A stretch of DNA of 64,000 bases from Rhodanobacter sp. L36 (GTDB taxonomy: Bacteria > Pseudomonadota > Gammaproteobacteria > Xanthomonadales > Rhodanobacteraceae), in assembly GCF_009765755.1 (NCBI RefSeq), contig NZ_LMUV01000003.1:194257-258256 (forward strand), in the 5' to 3' direction. The notes under the pieces are model-generated. The model saw nothing but the letters and a program-made list of their open reading frames with translations, was not told the DNA's origin and did not search any database. Of this stretch, positions 39,697 to 49,391 are shown one piece after another (position 1 is the first letter of the stretch; every line of letters begins with the position of its first letter). The position numbers and the translations under genes were made by a program.

Positions 39697-42600
39697 TCAT
39701 GGATGGCTGCCGCCGAGCTTGATGCTCGCTTCTAGGAAAAAGGAGCGGCCGGTCGGATTGTTCCAGGGGATGTAGTAGTACGGGTAACTGGTCCAGGTGG
39801 AGTCATGCCTCGGCTTGCTGTCGAACAGGTTGTCGACGACCAGCGATAGATCGATGTTCGGTGCGATGTGGTATCCGATTGTCGCGTTGTAATCGAACGT
39901 CGGCGCAAGGCGCATGGTTCCGTCGTAGTTCGGTATGCCGCTCAGGCGCGAGCCGTACAGCGTGGTGGTGAAATCGTGGAAGGTCCATGTCACCGAGGCG
40001 TTGGCCTTGGTACGCGGGATCAGGTAGTAGTAAATGTCGGTCATTTCATTGTCGACCGGCACGTCGGGCGAAAGCCTCGTCTTGTGCATGATCACGTAGG
40101 TGGCACCCACGTGGAAATCGAACTTGCCGAACGAGTCCGTGGCAAGGTGATAGTGCGTATCGAAATCGACACCGGATGTCTGGTCCACCGCGGCATTGAT
40201 CGGAAGCACCAGCACCGAGGTGATGCCGTTCGGGTTCGAGGGCGCACTGGGCGAATTGCGCACGACCTGGCTTTCGATCTGCTGGCAGAACGACGAATTG
40301 CCATCGACCGGGTTGCCGTTGACATCGACGCCCAGTCGGCAATCGGCTTCCTCGCGCAGAATTTCGTCGCTGCTCTGGTATTCGACTTCGTTGTTCACCT
40401 TGATGTTGTAGTAGTCGGTGGTGAAGTCGAGGTCTGGCGTAGGGGAGTACACGAAACCGTAAGTCAGCGACTTGCTGGTTTCGTCCTTCAGAGCGGTGCT
40501 GCCGTGGCTGCGGCCGTTGTAGTCGACATCACCGTTGGTGCAATTGTCTTCGTAATCCGGGCCGCTCTCCGGCTCGTCGCGGCGACACTGGTAATAGTCG
40601 GTGCCACTGGAACTGGAACCGCTGTCGCCGGCATACAGATAGGCAAGATCGGGCGCGCGAAAACCCGTGCCCAGCGAGCCGCGCAACAACAACGTCTTGA
40701 ACGGTCGATATTCAAATCCCACGGCATACGTACCTTTGCCCGACGAGTTGTCGCTGTAGTCGTACTTGTCGTAACGGCCGGCGGCGGTGACCAGCAGCTG
40801 CGAAAAGATCGGCACGCTGAATTCGACGCCGGCACCGGAGTGACTGCGAGAACCGACCGCCGTGGTGTTGTGCAATCCGTAATACGAGCCGTCCAGCGAT
40901 AGCGGATCAGCTTTCAGGCCGAAGTACTGGTTGCCATATTCGGCCACACCGGCGAAACCGACCGGGCCAGCCGGCAGATGAAAAAGTTCGGTGTTGCTGA
41001 CCGTGAGAGACCAGTTCTCGGCGCGGCTCTTGTCGTTGTCGATCGAGTCCTGGGTGATGGATCGAAACTGTTGCACCGTCAGCGGTGCGTACAGACGGCC
41101 CGGCGGCGCGTTGTAGATCTGGTATCCGCTATCCGGATCGATACCCAGCGATGGACCAAGATAAAGAGCCTGCGCCTTGGACGCTACGAGCGCCGGCTCT
41201 TTGCTCTTGAGTTCGTTTTGCGAATGACCGAACGAGCCTTCGTAGTCCCACTGGTCGTCGCTGCCGAAGCTGCCTTTGATTCCGGTGGTCAACGAAAGCG
41301 TGTTGTTGATGTTGCGAATTTCACCCGGGCCCAGGCCGCCGTTTTCTTCAACGGTGAAATAATTGCGTTCCCATTGTTCAACCTGGCCGGTGGCCTGGTT
41401 GTAGAACGGCGTCGGCGTGCAATCGCCATTCAACGGTTCGCAGTTCTCCCATTTCAACGGCGTGTTGTAGCTGTCCTGGTGGGACGTGCTGGCCAGCACG
41501 TCGAGGAAAAGATCCATGTGATCGGTGATGTGGTACGTGCCCGATCCGAAGAAGTTGGCCGACTTGCGTCCGTTCTCCAGCGTGCCGTAACCGACGTCCT
41601 TGTAGCTTCCGCAGTAATAGCCGGGGCCGCCATTGTTGTCTGGCGCATAGCCGGGGCGCGAAGCATAGAAAACCGAACCCTGATCCAGGTGTGAAAGACC
41701 ATCACAGGTCGCCTTGCCCGGATCGAGATAATTGCCGTTGACGTCCTGGCGAACGAACGTCTGGCCCGCCACGACATCGGAAGGATCAGCCGGACTGTCC
41801 AGGCGCGAGTCGGTGAAGTTGCGCTGGAAGTCCCAGATCGGTTTGGCTTCGTAGAGTTCCAGCGCGAACACCGAGTCGAACTTGTCGTTCGAATAACCGC
41901 TGCTTATCTGAAGTCGCTGCGAACTTCCGCCGCCGTGCTGGGTATCGCCCGCGCGATAGTCAAAGGTGGTGCCGTCGGCTTTCTTTTTCAGGATGAAGTT
42001 GATCACGCCCGACATCGCGTCGGAGCCGTAGATCGCCGAGGCGCTGCCACTGAGAATTTCCACGCGGTCGATCAGCGACGTCGGCAGATTGGAGATATCG
42101 GTGAAGTTGCTGTTGCCGCCGTAGGCCTGCGGATAATCGGCAATGCGTCGCCCGTTCACCAGCACCAACGTGTGGTTGGGGCCGAGGCCGCGCAGGTCGA
42201 CCGCTTGCGCACCCGGCGAGAAACCGTCGGTGGTCTGGTTGTTGTCGAGCGCGCCGAGATTCTGCGTCAGCGACGTCATCACGTCCGACACCGTCGCGAA
42301 ACCGTTCCGCGCGATGTCCTGCGCAGTGATCGTGATGACGGGCGCGGGCCCTTCCACTTGCGATCGCGGAATGCGCGAACCCGTGACGATGACGGGTTCA
42401 AGCTTGGTTACCGATTGAGGTTTCGCTTCGGCGGTCGCGTGGGTTGTTGCGCGTTTCGGGCGCGATGCGCCAGTCGGCGTGCGCGGTCCAGTGCCTTTCA
42501 CGATCACCATGGCGCCGGATGCATCGTGATGCACGGTAAAGCCGCTGCCTGCCAGCAAGCGTTGCAGCGCATCGTCGGTGGACAAGTTGCCGCTGACGCC

Positions 42601-42795
42601 CCGCGTTCGCAGTCCGCGGAGCTGGTCCGCCTGATAGATGAATTGCGCGCCGGATTGCCGCGCCAGACTGTCGAGCGCGGTAACCAGGTCGCCGGCGGGA
42701 ATCTGCAGCGAACGAACGGTGCTGGTTTGTGCGTAAGCCGCGAAGGATGCCGAGCAGGCCAATGCGAGCAGCGTAGTGCGAAGCGAACGGATCAT
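39697..42795 (-). CDS. TonB-dependent transducer (outer-membrane receptor with STN domain)
   Basis: A 1032-residue outer-membrane receptor. Signal peptide residues 1-23 are followed by an STN signalling domain (about 28-100: LQIPAGDLVTALDSLARQSG and GFTVHHDASGAMVIVKG). A linker leads to a TonB-box-like VIVTGSRIP and a plug domain (about 140-260, with VDLRGLGPNHTLVLVNGRRI and SGSASAIYGSDAMSGVINFI), then a roughly 22-strand barrel. The STN domain marks it as a transducer that signals through the adjacent FecR/FecI pair. Ligand unknown; neighbouring peptidases point to a peptide. ATG 42795 has GAGAGGG upstream. Confidence 0.93.
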   Translation of the reverse strand: MIRSLRTTLLALACSASFAAYAQTSTVRSLQIPAGDLVTALDSLARQSGAQFIYQADQLRGLRTRGVSGNLSTDDALQRLLAGSGFTVHHDASGAMVIVKGTGPRTPTGASRPKRATTHATAEAKPQSVTKLEPVIVTGSRIPRSQVEGPAPVITITAQDIARNGFATVSDVMTSLTQNLGALDNNQTTDGFSPGAQAVDLRGLGPNHTLVLVNGRRIADYPQAYGGNSNFTDISNLPTSLIDRVEILSGSASAIYGSDAMSGVINFILKKKADGTTFDYRAGDTQHGGGSSQRLQISSGYSNDKFDSVFALELYEAKPIWDFQRNFTDSRLDSPADPSDVVAGQTFVRQDVNGNYLDPGKATCDGLSHLDQGSVFYASRPGYAPDNNGGPGYYCGSYKDVGYGTLENGRKSANFFGSGTYHITDHMDLFLDVLASTSHQDSYNTPLKWENCEPLNGDCTPTPFYNQATGQVEQWERNYFTVEENGGLGPGEIRNINNTLSLTTGIKGSFGSDDQWDYEGSFGHSQNELKSKEPALVASKAQALYLGPSLGIDPDSGYQIYNAPPGRLYAPLTVQQFRSITQDSIDNDKSRAENWSLTVSNTELFHLPAGPVGFAGVAEYGNQYFGLKADPLSLDGSYYGLHNTTAVGSRSHSGAGVEFSVPIFSQLLVTAAGRYDKYDYSDNSSGKGTYAVGFEYRPFKTLLLRGSLGTGFRAPDLAYLYAGDSGSSSSGTDYYQCRRDEPESGPDYEDNCTNGDVDYNGRSHGSTALKDETSKSLTYGFVYSPTPDLDFTTDYYNIKVNNEVEYQSSDEILREEADCRLGVDVNGNPVDGNSSFCQQIESQVVRNSPSAPSNPNGITSVLVLPINAAVDQTSGVDFDTHYHLATDSFGKFDFHVGATYVIMHKTRLSPDVPVDNEMTDIYYYLIPRTKANASVTWTFHDFTTTLYGSRLSGIPNYDGTMRLAPTFDYNATIGYHIAPNIDLSLVVDNLFDSKPRHDSTWTSYPYYYIPWNNPTGRSFFLEASIKLGGSHP

Positions 42796-42936
42796 GATCA
42801 CCCTCTCCCCAGGGTGGCGCGCGCAATGGCGCCGTTGACTAGCGTGACGAACGTGTGTCGCGAATCCCCCATCCATGACGATGCCGTTACGCATCGAGGA
42901 AATCGCACCCGCGCGGTGACCGAAGCGAGCGATTGT

Positions 42937-44043
42937 CTAGCGGCTCTTCAACACGATGGCATCGTTGCCGCGCACGGCACGAATCGGAAAGCCGAGCTCG
43001 AGCAATCGCACGAACGAGTCGGCGTTCGACCAGCGGAAATTGCCGCCCACGCGCATGGCGCCGATCGATGCATCGCCGATGATGATCTTGCGTGCGTTGT
43101 ATCGGTTGAACTCCGCCACGGCGGATGCGAGCGGCGTGCCGTGGAACGAGATGAAGCCACTGCGCCAGTCGAGAAACTCTTCCGCCTGCTGCACGGAACC
43201 CGAGTTCACCACCACGCCGGCGTCGGTCGCCAATGCAACACTGCCGGCCGGGAGCAGGGTAGTGGGCTGGTTGCGTCCGGTGGGACCGTTGTCCGATTCC
43301 AGCCGCACGATGCCCTGGGTCACGATGACGCGCAGGTCGTCCGCATCGCGACGCACGTCGTAGCGCGTGCCGACGGCGATGGCACGTCGATCGCCGGCAC
43401 TGACCACGAAAGGTCTGTGCGGATCTTTCGCGACCTTGAAGAAAGCTTCGCCTTGCTGGAGATCGATATGGCGTTCGTTGCGCGACAAGGTGACTGCCAC
43501 TCGGCTGTCGCTACTCAGGGTGATCACCGAACCATCGGCCAGCGCGACATCCTGCAGTCCGCCGATCGCCGTGCGATACGAAGCCTGCTCCACGGCACTG
43601 TATCGATGCCAGCCGAAAGCCAGCAAGCCCGCTAATGCGATAAGGCACGCGCCGCTGGCGTAATGGAACACGCGACGACTATTTCTTTGGATTGGCTTTC
43701 TTTCCGAGTGTGCGGGATGCGCATGTCGATGCGACAAAGCGGGACGCAAACGATCGAGCGTGGCATCTGAAACATCGCTAGCGAGATCACGAGGATCGAG
43801 CGTGCCCTGCAAACCCCACGCGCCGCGCGGTGGAACCGTGCCGGTGGGCAAGCCAGCGCCGAGCGCTTTCAGCCGTCCACTTTGACGCCACGCTGCATCC
43901 AGGCGCAGGTACGCCACGCGATGGGCGATGGATTCATCCAGCCATGCGTCGAGTGATGATTGATCATGTGCGGACCATGATTCCGCATCCCGCCTGGCCA
44001 GCCACGCGGAGGCGAGTCGTTCAATCTGCCTGCTGCTGGTCAT
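42937..44043 (-). CDS. FecR-family anti-sigma regulator
   Basis: A 368-residue single-pass inner-membrane protein. The cytosolic N-terminal domain (IERLASAWLARRDAESW, then SLDAWLDESIAHRVAYLRLD) binds the sigma factor. The membrane helix lies at about 128-145. The periplasmic FecR domain (GGLQDVALADGSVITLSSDS, IDLQQGEAFFKVAKD, VGTRYDVRRD) ends with a region that should contact the receptor STN domain. ATG 44043 is preferred because GAGG lies 6 nt upstream. It overlaps the sigma gene by 23 nt. Confidence 0.92.
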   Translation of the reverse strand: MTSSRQIERLASAWLARRDAESWSAHDQSSLDAWLDESIAHRVAYLRLDAAWRQSGRLKALGAGLPTGTVPPRGAWGLQGTLDPRDLASDVSDATLDRLRPALSHRHAHPAHSERKPIQRNSRRVFHYASGACLIALAGLLAFGWHRYSAVEQASYRTAIGGLQDVALADGSVITLSSDSRVAVTLSRNERHIDLQQGEAFFKVAKDPHRPFVVSAGDRRAIAVGTRYDVRRDADDLRVIVTQGIVRLESDNGPTGRNQPTTLLPAGSVALATDAGVVVNSGSVQQAEEFLDWRSGFISFHGTPLASAVAEFNRYNARKIIIGDASIGAMRVGGNFRWSNADSFVRLLELGFPIRAVRGNDAIVLKSR

Positions 44044-44608
44044 GACCATCCTCGCTTCCATGGCCGGCTTCGCTACGGCGATGCGCGTGATGCACACGGC
44101 CCGGGCCGTAGAAATAATCCGCGATCAGACGCATGCCCTTGGCTACCTGTTTTTCCACGGTCTTCTCGCCGATACCCATGCGCAATGCGACTTCCTTTTG
44201 CGGCAATTCCTCCACGCGACGCAACCACAGCACTTCCCGGCAACGGTCGGGCAGGCGGTCGAATGCATCCGTCAGGTGTTTCAGTTCCTGCCGCGCGCTC
44301 AATCGGCGCTCCGGTGAAACCTCGTCTACCAAGACGTTCAGCGCGTCCATATCACCCACGGCATCGATCGAAACAACGCGCGCGCGGCGCAGGCGGTCGG
44401 TCATCAGGTGACGCGCGATAGTGAACATGAAGGATTTCGGCATCAAGGGACGCGCCTTCGCGGCGGCCTCGTAAACGCGTACGTAGATGTCCTGGCGCAG
44501 GTCGTGGATTTCGTCGCGGCGATACCACGTACGCGAGAGATAACGCGTGAGCGCACTCTCGTGCGCGAGGATTTCGCGAATGAACCAGTTGTCGAGCGAG
44601 TCGTCCAC
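44021..44608 (-). CDS. FecI-type ECF sigma factor
   Basis: A 195-residue sigma factor. Region 2 is YLSRTWYRRDEIHDLRQDIYV followed by KSFMFTIARHLMTDRLRRAR. Region 4 shows LPDRCREVLWLRRVEELPQKEVALRMGI and EKTVEKQVAKGMRLI. The start is GTG 44608. It should direct transcription of the receptor gene and possibly the S9 gene, and perhaps the divergent fusion gene, when the receptor is occupied. It lies 182 nt from the divergent start at 44791. Confidence 0.92.
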   Translation of the reverse strand: MDDSLDNWFIREILAHESALTRYLSRTWYRRDEIHDLRQDIYVRVYEAAAKARPLMPKSFMFTIARHLMTDRLRRARVVSIDAVGDMDALNVLVDEVSPERRLSARQELKHLTDAFDRLPDRCREVLWLRRVEELPQKEVALRMGIGEKTVEKQVAKGMRLIADYFYGPGRVHHAHRRSEAGHGSEDGHDQQQAD

Positions 44609-44790
44609 GGCACTGACAATAAACCCAATGCAACGAACAACGACAGCGCCACGACGCGTTGGAAGCGAATTTTTTCAAACACGAAACAGCGCGTGGGGGA
44701 TCGTTGGTTCCTGTTCGTCACGGGCATGGATGTCTGGCGTGTTTCTGCCGTGCATTCCTGCCTGTTTACTCCCTGACGGAAGATTGATCG

Positions 44791-46788
44791 ATGATGTCGT
44801 CCACTCGTTCGCACCGCAACGCACGCGTGTTTTTTTCCTTGCTGTTTTCGTCATGCATGGCGCTCGCAAGCGTTGTTGTCAGCGCAAAATCGCCAAATGC
44901 CACCGCGGCACGCAACGGTTACGAGTACTACGAAATCGGCAACGTGCACGCGCCGCGACTGGGCAACACCGAAGCGGCTTTGATGCTGATGGGCGGTGGA
45001 CAGTGGCCGCACAAGGCGTTTGCATGGTTCGCGGCCAAGGGCGGTCACGGGCACTTCGTGATATTGCGCGCGTCCGGCGAAGACGACATGCAGAAGGAAC
45101 TCTTCACCGATGTCGGTGGCGTCACGTCGGTGCAGACGCTGGTGTTTCACAGCCGCGAGGCGGCCAGCGATCCGAAGGTGCTGGATATCGTGCGCCATGC
45201 TGATGGCATCTTCATCGCTGGTGGCGATCAGTCCAACTACGTGCATTTCTGGAAAGGCACACCGCTCAACGATCTGCTTAACCAGCACGTGCAGCACGGC
45301 AAGCCGATCGGTGGCACCAGTGCCGGGCTCGCCATCCTCGGCGCGTACGCGTACGGCGCGATGGACGGCGGCAGCATCACATCAAAAGAAGCGCTGCACG
45401 ACCCGCTCGGCAAAGGCGTGACGTTGCTCGGCGATTTCATGCATCTGCCGAACATGCAGCACGTCATCACCGATACGCATTTCCACAAACGCGATCGCCT
45501 CGGTCGGCTGATCGCATTCGTTGCCAACGTGCGTCATGCAGGGCACGCAGATGTCGTCGGCCTGGGCGTGGACCAGGATGCTGCGCTGTGCGTCGATGGC
45601 AACGGCACGGGGCGACTGTTCACCATCGACAATGGTTTTGCATGGCTGGTGCAGCCGAAAGCCGAGCCGGACCGGATCGAACGCGGCAAGCCACTCGACT
45701 ATCGGAACGTGCATGTCACGGGCGTCGGCACGCAAAGTCGCATCGATCTGCATGATTTCAAGGTCAGCCGGCCGGTGTTCGATGCAGTTGCCGATGTCCA
45801 AGACGGCGAACTCGCATTGCGCGGCGAACATGCGCCGCTGCTGCTGATCCACGGCGGCGCGGGTGTGGAGCGCGCGAGCATGACGCCGCAGATGGAAGCA
45901 GGCGCGCGCGCGGCACTCGAGCTGTCGCTGCGAAAAGGCTATGCGGAACTCGAAGCCGGAAAAACCGCGACGGATGCGGTGGCGAGCGCGATCACCGTGC
46001 TGGAAGACGATCCGCTATTCAACGCCGGCAAGGGCGCCGTGTTCACCCACGATGGCAAGAACGAACTGGATGCATCGATCATGGATGGCTCGACGCTGGC
46101 CGCCGGTGCGGTCGCGGGCGTCCATCGCGTGAGAAACCCGATCCTGCTGGCGCGCGCGGTGATGGAGCATTCGCCGCACGTCATGATGGTGGGCGATGGC
46201 GCGGAAACCTTCGCCACGGAGCAGGGCTTCAAACTGGTTGATCCGTCGTACTTCCGTACCGATCGTCGGTGGCAGGAACTGCAGAAGGCGTTGAAAGACG
46301 ATGCGGCCGGCGTGCCGCTGACCGAGCGTTTGATGGCGCTCAAGCATTTCGGCACGGTCGGTGCGCTCGCGCGCGACAGCGAAGGCCGGCTTGCTGCCGG
46401 CACCTCGACGGGCGGCATGACCGACAAGCGATACGGCCGCGTGGGCGATTCGCCGATCATCGGTGCCGGCACTTATGCGGATGCGGCATGCGCGGTTTCC
46501 GGCACGGGCTGGGGCGAGTTCTACATCCGCGTGTCGGCAGCGCGCGAAATATGCATGCGCATGACCGAATTGAACGAGTCCGCCGAACAAGCCGGCAAGG
46601 CGGTGATCAACGACGAGATTCCGCAGATGGGCGGCGATGGCGGAGCGATCGTTCTTGGCGCCGATGGCAGCATCTCGATGCCATTCAACACCGAAGGCAT
46701 GTATCGCGGCTGGATCGGCGCCGACGGCGTGCCGCACGTGGCGATCTACTCCAGCGATGTGCTGGATTTGCCGCAGCCGATGCACTGA
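44791..46788 (+). CDS. Secreted cyanophycinase (S51)-isoaspartyl peptidase (T2) fusion
   Basis: A 665-residue two-enzyme protein behind a signal peptide (about 12-32). Residues 55-330 are an S51 peptidase like cyanophycinase: GGDQ (144-147), nucleophile S177 in GGTSAGLAILG, and D228/H230/R234/R236/R239 in ITDTHFHKRDRLGRL. These match the cyanophycinase substrate and catalytic residues, but the Glu that usually completes the triad appears as Q262 in GVDQDAAL. Residues 348-665 are a plant-type isoaspartyl peptidase/asparaginase: HGGAG, self-cleavage before T522 (GTVGALARD), T540, R550, D553 and T572. Cyanophycinase yields beta-Asp-Arg, which the second half could split. ATG 44791 has GGAAGA 7 nt upstream. 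Confidence 0.92.
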   Translation: MMSSTRSHRNARVFFSLLFSSCMALASVVVSAKSPNATAARNGYEYYEIGNVHAPRLGNTEAALMLMGGGQWPHKAFAWFAAKGGHGHFVILRASGEDDMQKELFTDVGGVTSVQTLVFHSREAASDPKVLDIVRHADGIFIAGGDQSNYVHFWKGTPLNDLLNQHVQHGKPIGGTSAGLAILGAYAYGAMDGGSITSKEALHDPLGKGVTLLGDFMHLPNMQHVITDTHFHKRDRLGRLIAFVANVRHAGHADVVGLGVDQDAALCVDGNGTGRLFTIDNGFAWLVQPKAEPDRIERGKPLDYRNVHVTGVGTQSRIDLHDFKVSRPVFDAVADVQDGELALRGEHAPLLLIHGGAGVERASMTPQMEAGARAALELSLRKGYAELEAGKTATDAVASAITVLEDDPLFNAGKGAVFTHDGKNELDASIMDGSTLAAGAVAGVHRVRNPILLARAVMEHSPHVMMVGDGAETFATEQGFKLVDPSYFRTDRRWQELQKALKDDAAGVPLTERLMALKHFGTVGALARDSEGRLAAGTSTGGMTDKRYGRVGDSPIIGAGTYADAACAVSGTGWGEFYIRVSAAREICMRMTELNESAEQAGKAVINDEIPQMGGDGGAIVLGADGSISMPFNTEGMYRGWIGADGVPHVAIYSSDVLDLPQPMH

Positions 46789-46845
46789 GCGACGGACGAG
46801 TTGCAGCTGCCATAATCCGCGGGCTGCATTCCCGTTGGAGTCACG

Positions 46846-47334
46846 ATGTCAGGCCAGCAGAGCGAAGTCACTTTCCGTTTTCTCGCCCAACCCACCGATG
46901 TGAACTTCGGTGGCAAGGTGCATGGCGGCATGGCGATGAAATGGATCGATCAGACCGGTTATGCCTGCGCAGTTGCCTGGAGCGGCGCGTATTGCGTGAC
47001 CGCGTCGGTCAGCGGCATCCAGTTCGTGGCGCCCATCCTGATCGGCGATCTGGTCACCGTGCGAGCGCGGCTGATCCATACCGGCACCAGCAGCATGCAC
47101 ATGGCCGTCGATGTGCTGGCTCGCGACCTGCGCAAGGGTGAGCAACGGTTGGCTACCAGCTGCGTGATGGTTTTCGTCGCGCTCGACAGCCCGGACGGGA
47201 AGCCCACACCGGTGCCGCACTGGGAGCCGCGCGATGACAACGAACGGCGGGTACAGGAACAGGCGAAGCGGTTGCTGGAAATGTCCAAGGGCATGGAGCA
47301 TCTGGTGGACACGCGCGGCGCCGAATTGGGTTGA
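46846..47334 (+). CDS. Acyl-CoA thioesterase (YciA/BACH hotdog family)
   Basis: A 162-residue hotdog-fold thioesterase that hydrolyses acyl-CoA. The family signature is LAQPTDVNFGGKVHGGMAMKW with the catalytic Asn/Asp region, then FVAPILIGDLVTVRARLIHTGTSSMHMAVDV in two strands. A short helical C-terminus follows, probably for hexamer formation. A GGAG site lies before ATG 46846. It lies 57 nt after the fusion gene but is probably unrelated to it. Confidence 0.92.
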   Translation: MSGQQSEVTFRFLAQPTDVNFGGKVHGGMAMKWIDQTGYACAVAWSGAYCVTASVSGIQFVAPILIGDLVTVRARLIHTGTSSMHMAVDVLARDLRKGEQRLATSCVMVFVALDSPDGKPTPVPHWEPRDDNERRVQEQAKRLLEMSKGMEHLVDTRGAELG

Positions 47335-47395
47335 AAAGCGTGTTCGCCGGAGTGTTTGAAATCACTTCCGCAAGGCAATTCGGAGCCGCGAGGTG

Positions 47396-47424
47396 TTGAC
47401 AGTCCTGGCCTCGATCCACACAAT
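47396..47424 (+). promoter_or_regulatory. Sigma-70 promoter for the tRNA-tuf transcript
   Basis: A perfect -35 box TTGACA (47396-47401) is followed after 17 bp by CACAAT (47419-47424). It is placed 14 nt upstream of tRNA-Tyr, as expected for a stable-RNA promoter, with a GC-containing discriminator (ACGCG) downstream. Confidence 0.7.
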
Positions 47425-47438
47425 ACGCGTTCTTTGTT

Positions 47439-47524
47439 GGAGGGATACCCAAGCGGCCAACGGGGGCAGACTGTAAATCTGCTGGCTTACGCCTTCGGTG
47501 GTTCGAATCCACCTCCCTCCACCA
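47439..47524 (+). tRNA. tRNA-Tyr (GTA)
   Basis: An 86-nt class II tRNA with acceptor GGAGGGA/TCCCTCC, anticodon loop ACTGTAAATCT region with anticodon GTA, a long variable arm (GCTTACGCCTTCG), T-loop GGTTCGAATCC and encoded CCA. First of three tRNAs ahead of tuf. Confidence 0.97.
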
Positions 47525-47542
47525 GCAGAGTGTCCGCGCAGG

Positions 47543-47616
47543 GCGGGAGTAGTTCAATGGTAGAACATCAGTTTTCCAAACTGATTACGCGGGTTCGATT
47601 CCCGCCTTCCGCTCCA
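47543..47616 (+). tRNA. tRNA-Gly (TCC)
   Basis: A 74-nt tRNA with acceptor GCGGGAG/CTTCCGC, anticodon stem CAGTT/AACTG with loop TTCCAA and anticodon TCC, T-loop GGTTCGATTCC, discriminator T and encoded CCA. It lies 18 nt after tRNA-Tyr. Confidence 0.96.
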
Positions 47617-47739
47617 TTGCGCTGCATCTGCCAAACACAACTCGACCGGTGCATGTAATGCGCAGGTCGATGCTTTTTGAATCGTCCAGCATGGAGGCTG
47701 GTGTTTTCGTTACCGTCATGGAAGACGGCTGAAGTTTTC

Positions 47740-47815
<76 letters not shown>

Positions 47816-47893
47816 TCTTTTCGACCGTCAAGGTTATCGTCCCGCAAGGGTTAAGTTCTCTCAATTCATCGACTCCATCGGGGTTTAGCGCGC

Positions 47894-49084
<1,191 letters not shown>

Positions 49085-49090
49085 GTCTTT

Positions 49091-49122
49091 ATCCCGCATG
49101 GCTGTTTGTGGTCATGCGGGAT
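49091..49122 (+). terminator. Hairpin after tuf
   Basis: A 10-bp stem, ATCCCGCATG / CATGCGGGAT, with a 12-nt loop lies 6 nt beyond the tuf stop. No T-run follows, so it may be a 3'-end stabiliser or a factor-dependent end rather than a classical terminator. Confidence 0.55.
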
Positions 49123-49168
49123 ACTTGAAGACAGCGTGCAGAATCCGCTGAATTTATCGTCGGACCTC

Positions 49169-49197
49169 TTCACTAAGCAAAGATTTGCAGTTATACT
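49169..49197 (+). promoter_or_regulatory. Candidate promoter for the S10 operon
   Basis: TTCACT (49169-49174) and TATACT (49192-49197) are spaced by 17 bp, a good sigma-70 match. It lies 311 nt upstream of rpsJ, which would give a leader of about 300 nt, suitable for leader-based control. Confidence 0.5.
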
Positions 49198-49356
49198 TCG
49201 CAGCTTGCTTGTCGACCGAAAGAAGATTTGGGTCGATTTACCGCGAAATGAGGTGCAGGAAGCACTTCGAGTTCGCCGGCCGGGATGGCCCTCGCAATCG
49301 CTGTAATCACGGGGTTTTCCGTCATTTCAACGTATGCGTGAACCGCAATTCAAAGT

Positions 49357-49391
49357 CTAGGCGAGCCTTCAATGTGCTCGCCTAGCTTTTT
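49357..49391 (+). terminator. Terminator or attenuator in the S10 leader
   Basis: A perfect 9-bp stem (CTAGGCGAG with CTCGCCTAG, 49357-49365 and 49377-49385) with an 11-nt loop is followed by CTTTTT. It lies downstream of the candidate S10 promoter and 117 nt before rpsJ. It either ends tuf transcription or acts as an attenuator. A further imperfect hairpin (GAGGTGG/CCACTTC, 49449-49469, then GTTT) lies closer to rpsJ. Confidence 0.75.

Noticed and set aside
39868..43635. Several long plus-strand frames opposite the TonB receptor and FecR genes
   Set aside because: They are mirror frames caused by high GC content, with His/Arg/Val-rich composition and no family motif.
37632..46788. A lasso-peptide biosynthetic cluster
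   Set aside because: I found no short precursor gene, B-type protease or asparagine-synthetase-like cyclase in the region; only the degradation and uptake-type genes are present.
49091..49122. Classical rho-independent terminator of tuf
   Set aside because: The stem is strong but lacks a following T-run, so I list it only as a hairpin with reduced confidence.
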